Positions 51,557 through 61,683 of a stretch of DNA of 64,000 bases are shown here, piece after piece. Within the stretch, counting starts at the first letter, position 1. The number at the start of each line of letters is the position of its first letter. The notes beneath the pieces were generated by a model, which had not been told where the DNA came from, did no database searches, and saw nothing but the letters and a program-made list of their open reading frames with translations. The stretch is from Plasmodium relictum (taxonomy: Eukaryota; Apicomplexa; Aconoidasida; Haemosporida; Plasmodiidae), in the NCBI RefSeq assembly GCF_900005765.1, contig NC_041690.1:1922001-1986000 (forward strand), read 5' to 3'. The position numbers and the translations under genes are program-made.

Positions 51557-53479
51557 TCAATAAATAATTTCTGCATTCTTTAAATAATAGTGTATACTTT
51601 TATCTAATAATTCTATTCTGTTATATATTTCTTGATATATGTATTTCATTATATCAATATAATTTCTTATAATTTCATTTTTCTCCTTTGTGCCAGAGGC
51701 AACTAATGACATATCCTTTTCCATTTTAGCTCTTAAGGAGGGTTCTGTTAAATCTACTCCTATATCTTTAAATTTTTTATAAGACAAAATTAATGCAATA
51801 CCTAAATTAGTTGGTATAAAAAGAGATTTCGAATTTTTAGTTACATAATTTCTCTTCTGAATATTTTCTATATGTTCATGCATTGTTGCATCTGTTCCTA
51901 TTTTGAATTTGTCCATTAATGATAATAAATTTGATTCTGATAACAAATTCGGTGGCTGAGTTATACCTTCTTCTATTAACAAACTATATGGAAAAAATTC
52001 ATCATTAACATGAAATGTAGGTATAATTTTGTCATTCCATTTCTCATATATATAAATTTCTAGATAATTTTTCTTTATTATTTTTAGTCCTTTGCAAAAA
52101 AATTGCTCTTCTCCAATTCTTGCAATAACCTTACTATTAAATCCGATCGCATTATCACTGCAAACAGCTAAAAAATACCTACAAATAAATTCATATAGTA
52201 TCCATTCTTTCTCATCTATTTTATCTGATCTATTCATATTCTTAACCGGGTGTATAGGAGGATGTGCTTTATCATTTAATTTTCCTTTTCTAGGTTCTTT
52301 AAAATTATTATCTTGAGTTAATTTACTAGCATACCATCCAAAAAGGTTGTTTTTACTTAATTCATTAACTATTTTTAGTAAATCCATATTGTCATTAAAA
52401 TAATTTGTTTCTGTTCTTGGATAACTAATATATCCCTTATTGTATAATTTTTCTGCTATATTCATGCATTCTTTTGAAGAAATATGAAAAAATTTTGAAA
52501 CTAGTTTAGTCATTTGTAAAGTATTTAGAGGAAAAGGGCGATGCTTTTTTGTTTCTTTTTCATAAATATTGGTGATTCTACATAAAGGATTTTTTAATAG
52601 CTTTTCATATATAAGAACAACATATAAATGATCAAATAATTTTATTCTAGACCATGTAAAATCTATAATATTAGAATTATTCATATTTTTTTCTTTTTTT
52701 TTACTTTTTTTTTTTTTATGTGTGATATTGTTATTATCATCTTCATCATATAAATATTGCATTTTAATATACCAAAAATATTCATTTTTAAAATTTTTTA
52801 TATCTAAATACCTATTAACTACAAAACCTAAAGTAGGAAATTGACATGGCCCATAACTAATAATATTTGTTTCATTTCTTACTAATTCTATATATCTAAT
52901 AGTCATAAATCTCGTAAAGATCGAACCCATTCTTAAGTCTATTTCTCTTCTTACATCTACACTATAAGCTAAATTTCTATTTGGTTCTTTTAAATTATTT
53001 ATAGCATAAATAATATCTTTTTCAGTAACAGCAGAAAATTGTGCTCTTTTTATTTTTAACTTTTTATTAGTTTTATAACAAGTGTTTATAACTTCAAAAC
53101 AAATATGTTCTCCTTCTCTATCACAATCTAACCATAACACTAACATATGGCAATCCTTCGAATATTTTTTCAAATTATTTTCAATAGCTTTCTTGTCATT
53201 TTCAACATATGTTATTATTTTTGCATCGAATAATTCCTGAGGATCAGTATTACTCCAGTTTTTGTATTTATCTTCAAACTTCTGTTCTGTTAAATGGCCA
53301 GTAACCGATGTTACGTTCATAAACCAAATGTCATTCTTTATTTTATATTCAAATGTAAAAACTGGATTATATTTACTATAACTTTTTTTTTTATGTTGAT
53401 TTCCTTTACTTAATATTTCTGCTATGGACGAAGCAACAGAAGGTTTCTCAGCTACATTTAAAACTTTCATACGAGCCAT
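51557..53479 (-). CDS. TOP3: DNA topoisomerase III (TOP3A-type)
   Basis: Type IA topoisomerase that passes single strands and, with a RecQ helicase and RMI proteins, dissolves double Holliday junctions. Single exon, 640 residues. TOPRIM domain at the N-terminus (KVLNVAEKPSVASSIAEIL) with acidic triad D118xD120xE122 in LWLDCDREGE; catalytic Tyr353 in GYISYPRTETN; further conserved blocks ISYGPCQFPTLGFV (~208), AHPPIHP (~405), GIGTDATMHEHIENI and LRAKMEKDM. The sequence follows TOP3-alpha rather than TOP3-beta. It ends soon after the core, without the C-terminal zinc fingers of animal TOP3A. A Lys-rich insert lies at ~250-270. A second in-frame ATG (Met4) is an alternative start. Confidence 0.96.
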   Translation of the reverse strand: MARMKVLNVAEKPSVASSIAEILSKGNQHKKKSYSKYNPVFTFEYKIKNDIWFMNVTSVTGHLTEQKFEDKYKNWSNTDPQELFDAKIITYVENDKKAIENNLKKYSKDCHMLVLWLDCDREGEHICFEVINTCYKTNKKLKIKRAQFSAVTEKDIIYAINNLKEPNRNLAYSVDVRREIDLRMGSIFTRFMTIRYIELVRNETNIISYGPCQFPTLGFVVNRYLDIKNFKNEYFWYIKMQYLYDEDDNNNITHKKKKSKKKEKNMNNSNIIDFTWSRIKLFDHLYVVLIYEKLLKNPLCRITNIYEKETKKHRPFPLNTLQMTKLVSKFFHISSKECMNIAEKLYNKGYISYPRTETNYFNDNMDLLKIVNELSKNNLFGWYASKLTQDNNFKEPRKGKLNDKAHPPIHPVKNMNRSDKIDEKEWILYEFICRYFLAVCSDNAIGFNSKVIARIGEEQFFCKGLKIIKKNYLEIYIYEKWNDKIIPTFHVNDEFFPYSLLIEEGITQPPNLLSESNLLSLMDKFKIGTDATMHEHIENIQKRNYVTKNSKSLFIPTNLGIALILSYKKFKDIGVDLTEPSLRAKMEKDMSLVASGTKEKNEIIRNYIDIMKYIYQEIYNRIELLDKSIHYYLKNAEIIY

Positions 53480-55378
53480 AACAAAAAAATTTATTTTTTT
53501 TTTTTTTTTAAATAATTTTATTTACAACCATAATACTAAAAAAAAATTAATACAATAAAAAGAAAAATTTAAATATATATATTACTAAAAATTTTAAAAA
53601 TATAGAGTTATTTTATACACATTAGCTAAAAATAAAAAAAGGAAAAATAAATAATGTATAAAATACATAAATATATAATTTAAAGGAAAATAAATGTTAT
53701 AATCATATTCTTCAGTTTAAAAATAAAATATTCTTTAATAATTATTTTTAGTACTTTATTTAAAAAAAAAATAACAAATATTTTATGTATTTACACAATA
53801 AATTTAAAGGAAAAAGAACCTTCAAAATAATTTATATTTTTATATTAGTAATTTCTTAAGGATACAATATATTAATTTAAAATTGTTAACAAATTTTATT
53901 AACTTGATCAAATATAAGTTATAAATTAATATAGATGATTTTGTTTAGTCATCTATTTAATATATAAATAATTATATTAAAAAAAAAAAAAAAGTATAAA
54001 ATTTAGAAAAAAATTGGAGATTACTTATAATTTTTTCTTTTTAAATATCAATCGTTTCAAAAAAAAAAAGATTCATATTAAAATTTTTTTTATATAAATT
54101 CATTTCAAAAAATATGAATGAATAATTTAGAGGATGTGTGAAATTAAATTAAAAAATTTTGATATGAAGAATTTGCTAAAAATATTTATATATAATTTTA
54201 TGTACTACCTTTATAGTAGTTTCTATTAAAATATTTGATATTCATTTATTAAATATGTTGGCGAAAATTCGTGATGGTTACTTTTAAAATTAAACATATT
54301 TTGATGGATAGAAAATTATTTCATCATTTGAAATTTCAAAAGTTATTCTTAAATATAGTCTACATTAAGTTTATTCAGTATATTAAATTTATAAATGGAA
54401 TTTAACCTAAATTTTTTAAACATATATAAAAGATATTTTGTTCTTTATACAAAATTAAAAGGAAAAAAACTTAAAAGACAAGTAAAATTATAATAAAACT
54501 TTTAAAAGGGTAATATTAGTTTACATTTATTAAAATAAAAAAAAAAGTATTTATATTTTTTCAATTTTAGAATCAAACAATTGTTATTAAGAAAAACATT
54601 CATGATTTTTTTATTATCTTAAATACACTATTTTAAGTTGATATAAAGTATAAATGTGCAAAATTATTTTTTTTTTTTATAATATAAAAAAAATTATTAA
54701 AATCAAAAAAGAATATGAAGCTATTTATTCATATATCAAATATAATTTTTTGTTTTCCTACTGATTAAAAGATCCTAGAAAAAAAAAAAAATTGAAATAT
54801 GTAAAAGCATCTATTACTTGCATTCTTCTTAAAAATAATTTATTTTATTCTATATTATCTTTTTTTTTTAGTAATATATGTTATGTTTTTTTTCTTTTAA
54901 AAATATATATATATATATATATATATGAATAAATTTATCTTCATTAAAAGTTATTTAAATAATCTAATAAGTGCATAAATTCTAATAATTTACAATTTTT
55001 TTTATATATTAAAATATATGAAATTAACATAAATAAATAAAAACATATATATATGTGAAGTTGTTCTAAAAATAATATATAGAAGACTTGCAATCTTTTT
55101 TTTTTTTATTTTAAATAAATTTAGAAATATATATGTATTATTTTTGTCTATATTTTTTTAATTTTATATAGGATAGAAAAAAAAAAAAGATACTTATTTA
55201 TAGATACACATTCTACCAAACTTTAAAGTTACGATAAAAATAAAAAATAAAGTTTTTTTAACGAAAAAATATTTTTTTAAGATATTTATATTAACTTTTC
55301 TATTTTAAAAAAACAAAATTGCTTATTATAAAAATATAAATTATTTATTTTACTTGATTTATTTTATTGCTAAAAGTA
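53480..55378. other. Divergent promoter region, TOP3 / WDR92
   Basis: 1.9 kb head-to-head spacer, A/T-rich throughout, with no extra exon. Contains a short perfect hairpin at 53931-53956 and an AT tract near 54.90 kb. Confidence 0.55.
53931..53956. other. 8-bp hairpin in divergent promoter
   Basis: ATAGATGA (53931-53938) and TCATCTAT (53949-53956) are exact complements around a 10-nt loop; pairing continues with one mismatch into flanking ATTAAT/TTAATA. It lies 450 bp upstream of TOP3. It could be chance in this composition, though the two GATG/CATC cores are G/C-containing. Confidence 0.3.
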
Positions 55379-57535
55379 ATGAATATACAAAATAAGCCTC
55401 AAATAATTGAGCATATAAATTATTCTGTTGATAATACTATTTATGAAGTGAAATGGATAGATGATAAATCTAAAATATTAGCTGTTGGTGAACTATTAGA
55501 TAAAAAAGGTTATATAAACATTTATAATTTAAATAAAGGAAAATTCACGTGTGATTCTAGCAACAAAACAAATAAAGGAATAAAAACAATTACTCCTTTT
55601 TATTCTTATACTGGGAATTATACCATTGCCTGTGGTTAATTTTAAAAATATATTTGTTTTCTATTTCTTTATTTCTTTGTCTCTTTTTTTTTTTTTTTTT
55701 CCTTTTTTTTAAATCAAAAAATATTATTTTAAATTGTCTTAATAAAATTTTAGGTTCTTTTGATGGGAGTATACTTCTTTATGATATTAATAATATGTCT
55801 AAAGAATATTATAAAATAAAAAAACATAATAAGTTAATAAATAAAATAGATTGCAAAAGCTATAAAAATAATAATATTATTGTAACTGCAAGTAGAGATG
55901 GTTCAGTGAAAATTTTTGACATAAGAACATATCAAGATGTAAAAAAAAAAAAAAAAACAAACAAACATAAAATGAAGTCAATTATACTATATTTTTTATA
56001 TATAATTTTTTTTGTAATATTTTTATTTTTGTAATCTTACTATATATTTTTAATTTAACAATTTTTTTTTTTTTAATTTTACACTAAGGTGGTAAGTTTA
56101 GAACCTCCAAAAAATTCAGCGTATATTCCTGATTGTTGGTGTGTTGCAACAGGTTTTAAAATATATATATATGTATATATATTCCTTTTAGTTTTTTTTT
56201 TATATTAAAATAATTTTCTTTCTTTCTATTTTATTTTACTTTTTCTATTCTAGGAAATAACTATATAGAAGAAAACTCATATTGTGGAATAGAAGAAGAA
56301 AATATGAATATTTGTGCTGGATATGACAATGGTGATATTAAATTTTTTGATTTAAAAATGATGGCTCTTGAACATGAGGTATTTATTAAAAAAAGAAATA
56401 AGAAATTTATGTATATATATAAACTATATTTAATATATAATTGATATTTTTAAGTTGAAATTTGCGCAATTTTTTTTTCAAGTATTATAATTATTGTATA
56501 ATTTTATTTAGTTATAAAATTTATTTTGTAAAAATATAATTATTATAATTTTACCTTTTTAAGGTTAATGTTAACAATGGTGTTTGTTCTATTAGTTATG
56601 ATAGAAAAGAAGCAAAGAAAAACAAGATGATTTGTTCAACTTTAGAAGGAAATATTTACCTTTTTAATTTAGATGTATATAGTGAAGATACTGGATATTC
56701 TTACAGAAAAGATAAAATAATTTCAGGTTCTAATATTTTAACAGAATGAAAATAAATGATTAATCATTTAAAAAAAATATCATACTAATAAAAAAGAGTT
56801 TATATTATTGGGAAAATAGTTTATGTTATTTAAAAAAAAATATTAAAAAAAAAAGTATTCATAAAAAATAATAATAATTAAAAAAATGTATTAATAAAAC
56901 AAATATAAAAAATAAATAATTTTAAAAATTTTAATTTCATTTTAACAGGAACTTGCTGGGGTACTCCATTTTTACCTCAAAATCGTGACATTTTTGCTTC
57001 ACTAGGGGGTGATGGAAATGTTAAAAAAAAAAGATAAACAAAATATATAATAATAATATAGTAGATATGATAATATATTAAAATAATAATTATTATGTAA
57101 TTAAAAATAATAAAACTTTTAAGCTATTTTGAAAATATCTTTGGGGATTATTTTAAATATATATATTTAAATTTTTCTTTTAAAAAAATGTGTAAATTTA
57201 CAAAATTTAATAAATAATTTTATAAAGTTTTTCAAAGATGAAAAAAAAAAATTTCTAAAAATAATAATACTACATTTTAGAATTATTATTTCTAATTATT
57301 TTTTTAGTTAATTTTGTATAAATATATATACCCAGAGAAAAATCATGTTTTTGATGAAGCAAAAGGATGTAAAAGAGGAATTGTTGGAGAATTAAATAAA
57401 TTAAATGATTTAAATATATCTACACAACCAATAATTTCATTTGATTGGAATAAACAAAAATTAGGTCTTTGTGCTTTAGCTTCATTAGATCAAACAATTA
57501 AAGTTTATATAATTACCAAGCTAAATTTATATTAA
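55379..57535 (+). CDS. WDR92: WDR92/DNAAF10 (Monad) WD40 protein, axonemal dynein assembly
   Basis: Seven exons (55379-55634, 55754-55938, 56089-56152, 56254-56378, 56564-56726, 56949-57019, 57308-57535) give 363 residues, the usual length of WDR92. Diagnostic blocks: KPQIIEHI at the N-terminus, ASRDGSVKIFDIR, DCWCVATGN, the family signature CAGYDNGDIKFFDLK.MAL, NNGVCS, TSLEG-like CSTLEGN, LPQNRDIFASLGGDGN, LSTQPIISFDW-like STQPIISFDWN and the C-terminal SLDQTIKVYIITKLN. WDR92 works with R2TP-like and prefoldin-like complexes to fold axonemal dynein chains. The exons split within WD repeats, as expected from real introns, and junction phases agree throughout. Its role in Plasmodium should be confined to male gamete flagella. 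The gene converges on the next with a 154-bp gap. Confidence 0.93.
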
Positions 57536-57689
57536 CATATTTTAGATAAAAATTTTAAATAATACAGTTAAAAGTTTTCCATAAATAATTGTACGCATAT
57601 TGATAACAAATATTTTTTTTTTTCTTTTTCAAAATGTCTATATAACTATATATATCACAATGAAAAAAAATTTATATAACTAAAATATA

Positions 57690-58127
57690 CTACATTTTTG
57701 AAAAATATTCAGTTATTTTTTTTTGATTAAATTTATCGTCATTCAAACTAAGAATATGAAAGCGTAAATTCAAGAGATTTTCGTGAAGTGTTTCAGGTTT
57801 TACTGAATCATTTAAATTGTTGTAATTGATAAAATTCAAAATCACATCAATGCTATTAATCAATAAATTTTTATTAAACTGTATATTGTTATTATTATTT
57901 GTGTTTAAAAAATTAGTGGCAGTTTTATTTTGTATATATATATTACATGAATTTTCATTTAAATAAAGATTACTGTAATTATTTATTTGATTATTATTAT
58001 TATTAAATGGGTTTAAATAATTGGAAAATTTTCTATTATGTTCATAATCTGATGTGTCTTCATATATTTTCCTTTTTTTGTTATCATTACCATCACCATT
58101 TTCAAACATCATTGAATTCTTATTCAT
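57690..58127 (-). CDS. Small Asn-rich protein with C-terminal PIP-box motif
   Basis: 145 residues, single exon, family not recognised. The N-terminus has a basic NLS-like stretch (NDNKKRKIYED, ~14-24). Residues 35-85 are Asn-rich low complexity. Residues ~88-130 form two predicted helices (INSIDVILNFINY; TLHENLLNLRFHILSL). The last residues, QKKITEYF followed by SKM (Gln135 to Phe142), match the consensus PCNA-interacting peptide Q-x-x-I-x-x-Y-F exactly, at the extreme C-terminus as in several PCNA partners (for example the DNA polymerase delta accessory subunit POLD3/Pol32). A nuclear PCNA-associated role is an inference from two short motifs. Tail-to-tail with WDR92. Confidence 0.75.
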   Translation of the reverse strand: MNKNSMMFENGDGNDNKKRKIYEDTSDYEHNRKFSNYLNPFNNNNNQINNYSNLYLNENSCNIYIQNKTATNFLNTNNNNNIQFNKNLLINSIDVILNFINYNNLNDSVKPETLHENLLNLRFHILSLNDDKFNQKKITEYFSKM

Positions 58128-58851
58128 TTAGAATTTTTTTCTTTTCTTTTTTTTTTAGAATTTAACCTCTAGTAATTTTAAAAAATATTCCACTTAAATA
58201 TGAATTACAAAAAAAAATTATGTTTATTTGTACATGTAAAATATTACCTTGATTATCATGCAAAATTTATTTACATTTCTATATAAATTTTTATGATATC
58301 TTAATATTTATTTTAATAATTTTTTTTTTTTATTATTACTATTTAAAAATTGAAATTTTTATTTAAATATAATAATTAAAATAAATTATTCATTTTTAAA
58401 AAAGGTTTATTTTACATTGCATTTACTTCTATAATAGCTTTTTGTTATTCCTATAAAAATTTCCTTAAGTATATTCTTCTATTTTTTGATAAAACTCTTA
58501 TTTTATTTTACTTTATTATTTTTTTTTTTTAAAGTTATAACTTCAACAATAAATCGTATTTAATTAAATAAAAGGATTTTTGATTAATATTAGTTAATTT
58601 CAATAATTTTTTTTTTTTTTTCTTTGTTATATAAAAAAAAATAAAAAAATAAAATATATTCATCGAATAAAAATTAAAGAGATATAAATTATTTGATTTT
58701 TTTTTTTTTAGAAAATAGACAAAATGAAATTAATTTAAAAATTTAATATTTATAAAAAATATTAATTTTCCTTTTTTTTTCCCCTAATTTTTTAATTAAT
58801 TAAAAAAAAAAGTTTCTTTTAAAATTTAAAAAGAAAAAACTTATAGATAAC

Positions 58852-58954
58852 AAAAAAAATGCCAATTAGAATAAATGATGACTTGATTAAATAAAAAACA
58901 AAGGGATAATTAATTAATAAAAATAAAGTTTAACTAAAAAGTGGCATTTTTTTT
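58852..58954. other. 13-bp inverted repeat enclosing 77 nt; candidate structured RNA
   Basis: The left arm (58852-58864: eight A then TGCCA) pairs exactly with the right arm (58942-58954: TGGCA then eight T). The interior begins with an exact box-C-like ATGATGA (58875-58881), but no CTGA box D precedes the right arm. The overall size (about 100 nt) and closing stem fit a snoRNA-like or other small RNA; the T/A part of the stem could arise by chance, the TGCCA core less so. Confidence 0.35.
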
Positions 58955-59341
58955 TAGAACAAGATAATGTAAACTTATTAATCGTGCTCTTACTTTAATA
59001 AAACATAGGTTTACATTATATTATGTATATTTGTTTTTTTAAAAATAACTGTGTATTATTATGATTTCTTTGCCATTTTTAATAACTAATTTACTTCTAT
59101 TTTTTTTTTTTTTTTGTAATATTTTCATTTTGTTTCCTTTTTCAGTTAAATAAACTTTTAAATTATTATATAAATTAAGAAATTTCTTAAATACTCTAAA
59201 ATATTTTTTTCTTTTTTAATCATAAAAAGTAATAGCATATTAAAATATTTCTTATCTACAAAAATGGACATAAAAATTCATAGCATTCTATTTTTTTAAA
59301 AATTAATGAAACATATAATGTCTTATAAATACTAAAAAAAG

Positions 59342-59342
<1 letters not shown>

Positions 59343-59375
<33 letters not shown>
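59343..59375. repeat. (TA)n microsatellite
   Basis: About 16 uninterrupted TA units in the region upstream of P47. Confidence 0.9.
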
Positions 59376-59381
<6 letters not shown>

Positions 59382-60124
59382 AATTTTTTTTTATATTTTA
59401 CAACACATATCATCCATGAAATATATATTATTTTTTAATAGCACCTAAGGAATTAATATATGCATTTCCTTTTTTTTTGTTAAAATGCGATGGAAACATA
59501 TAATAGTTAAGAAAAATAAACAATAAAAAAAAAGAAATTTTTTTTATTTCTGAAAGTATTTCATATATTAGATATGTTTTTTAAGGAATACAACATAAAA
59601 ATAAGTATTATAATAAATATTTTTATTTATTTAAAAAATCAAGATGCTTCAAATAAAATAATAATGGCTCTATAAGATACATGATTAAAATTTAAAGTGT
59701 AATATAAAAATACATATATATATATAGGTTATTTTAATTTAATGATATAAAAAATTCATAAAAATAGGACAAGAAAAAAAAAATATAGGAGTGTTAGTTC
59801 CATATATTTCTATAAAAAAAATTGTACTTTCACTTAAATGCATTATATTCCTTTAATATATTTATTATTTTTTATCTTTTTTTTTTCAAGTTGCCATTTT
59901 GTAGCATATTACAACTACAGTTTAAAAAAAAAATTTTTTTTTTAGCGCGTTGTTCTCAAAAAAAAAAGGTCCTTATGTATGCAACTGTCCTTAAAAAAAA
60001 AAAAAAAAAAAAATCCTTATTTATTATTAAATTTAAATTATAAAAAAGAATTTATAATTTTTTATTTTCTTATATATAGATATTATGCTAAAAAAATAAA
60101 AAGGTTCATGGTAAAAACGATCGT

Positions 60125-60328
60125 ATGGCATATCAAAAAAATAAAAATTATTTTTTAAAAAAAGACAGGAAAAAATTTAAAAATAAAAAAAAATATATTA
60201 AAAAAGTTGCAAATATATTGAAGTATAATACATATAAAAGTAAAAATTTTATATATATAATTAAGAAAGCTCCAAAATACCTTACTATAAATGTAGTTAA
60301 TAGAAAATATAATAGAGAATTAAAATAA
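60125..60328 (+). CDS. Small lysine-rich ORF just upstream of P47; uORF or unrecognised small gene
   Basis: 67 codons with strong A-over-T bias on the coding strand, like real exons here. The product is very basic (KKDRKKFKNKKKYIKKV) and ends 65 bp before the P47 start codon. The frame is open for nine codons upstream of the ATG back to a stop (KVHGKNDR before MAYQ), and an AG acceptor sits just before that, so it could also be the last exon of a spliced gene. I see no family match; organellar ribosomal proteins have this composition, but no signature is present. Position suggests it may instead be an upstream ORF in the P47 leader. Confidence 0.3.
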   Translation: MAYQKNKNYFLKKDRKKFKNKKKYIKKVANILKYNTYKSKNFIYIIKKAPKYLTINVVNRKYNRELK

Positions 60329-60393
60329 AAATATATAATAAAGTACTTATATTTTTATACTTAAATTTATTTTTCTATAGTTCATTCTTTATA

Positions 60394-61683
60394 ATGAAGT
60401 TTTTATTACCAATTGTTTTATTTTTCCTTTATTTTATAAAGAATAATGTTGAAATGAAAGAAAATATTAATTCATATCTGTGTGATTTTTATTTTAATCC
60501 TTCAACTTCTGTTAAACCAGTTCTAGGAGGGAAACATGATGAACCTGAAGAAGTTGCATGTTTAGTAAATAATCCTATTTTAGGAGAAATAATTTTTTTA
60601 GTGTGCCCTAAAAGAAAAGACGACTATTCAGATATAGAATTAGTTCCTTCTAGTTGTTTTTCTTCTCATCTTTATTCTCCATATACATCAGGAAAAAATG
60701 AAAAAAATATTGAAAAACTGGATATAGATGATACATATACTCATGTTTTTTCTTATGATGATTATGAAATTAGAACTTTTAGATTGCCAAATCATTATAA
60801 ATATGATAAAATTATTTATTGTAGATGTGATAACAGAAAAACAGAAAAAGAACACGACGATAAACAGAAATACCAAGGGAAAACAGGACTAGTTAAAATT
60901 ATTCTTAATAGTGGGATAAAAAAACCAAAAGTGATTGACCTTACGTCTGATAAACCTAAAAATGATGATATTACGATAGATAAAAATAATATTACCTTAA
61001 ATGTAGTAGAAAGTGAAATAATTGAACTTAAAATTAATGATGAGGCTCGTATAATTGATAGTAATGATTGTGCTAGCATAATAAATACAAGATATAATGT
61101 ACTATCATCTCCATTTGCTCTAAGAACTCCCACAGTTTTTCTTAGAGAAATTAATTGCGAAATCACGATTGAAAAGAAAGTAGGAAGTATTCATAAAATT
61201 ACTATTAAAGGTAATAAAACGAAAAATATAGAAGGTTGTGATTTTACCAAACCTAAAGGAGAAGGTATATTTAAGCATGGATTTGTTTTAAGTAATATAT
61301 CTGAGGAAGAAAAAATATGTACAGTTTATATTGGATCAAGCAAAAAAAATATTGTTGCAGGCCTCAAATGCCCTTACAAATTAACTCCCACTTTTTGCTT
61401 TAGTCATGTTCTTTATGAAAAAAAAATTAATAATGATAAAGTATTTAAAACGTTTTTATTACGAGATATTTTAGAAACCAATGATATTGAGTACTACACT
61501 AATGGTAAAGGATCCTTAATGGTAGGACTACCAACAAAATCTTATAAATATGCAACAGTTAGATGCATTTGTGAAAATAAAGGTAAAAGGGGAATAATGG
61601 AATTAAAAATTGCATCTAGTTATATTAGTTTCATTAATTTTATTTTGCTATTAATTACTTTTATTCTTTTATATTTATTTTAA
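60394..61683 (+). CDS. P47: Six-cysteine (s48/45) family surface protein P47
   Basis: 429 residues, single exon. Signal peptide MKFLLPIVLFFLYFIKNN at the start and a hydrophobic C-terminus (~409-429) after a small-residue ASS site, as for a GPI-anchored protein. Fourteen cysteines fall in three groups: residues 30, 56, 71, 88, 143, 145 (full six-cys domain 1), 226 and 255 (central domain with only two) and 282, 309, 326, 335, 391, 393 (full domain 3). The 6-2-6 pattern is that of P47, and the CxC pairs are hallmarks of the s48/45 fold. P47 lies on the surface of female gametes and later ookinetes; it is needed for female fertility in P. berghei and affects recognition by the mosquito immune system in P. 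falciparum. The paralogue P48/45 is normally the adjacent gene. Confidence 0.93.
   Translation: MKFLLPIVLFFLYFIKNNVEMKENINSYLCDFYFNPSTSVKPVLGGKHDEPEEVACLVNNPILGEIIFLVCPKRKDDYSDIELVPSSCFSSHLYSPYTSGKNEKNIEKLDIDDTYTHVFSYDDYEIRTFRLPNHYKYDKIIYCRCDNRKTEKEHDDKQKYQGKTGLVKIILNSGIKKPKVIDLTSDKPKNDDITIDKNNITLNVVESEIIELKINDEARIIDSNDCASIINTRYNVLSSPFALRTPTVFLREINCEITIEKKVGSIHKITIKGNKTKNIEGCDFTKPKGEGIFKHGFVLSNISEEEKICTVYIGSSKKNIVAGLKCPYKLTPTFCFSHVLYEKKINNDKVFKTFLLRDILETNDIEYYTNGKGSLMVGLPTKSYKYATVRCICENKGKRGIMELKIASSYISFINFILLLITFILLYLF

Larger units (their letters stand above)
58128..60393. other. Divergent upstream region of P47
   Basis: 2.27 kb between the PIP-box gene and P47. It holds a 13-bp inverted repeat (58852-58954), a TA microsatellite at 59343-59375, a G/C-richer spot at about 59945 (GCGCGTTGTTCTC) and the small basic ORF at 60125, the last of which is listed separately. 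Promoter and 5' UTR functions are expected for both flanking genes. Confidence 0.55.

Noticed and set aside
59822-60043. 73-codon plus-strand ORF upstream of P47
   Set aside because: It is built from T runs and A runs (poly-Phe then poly-Lys). Only a short GCGCGTTGTTCTC spot looks unusual, and no coherent exon could be made from it.
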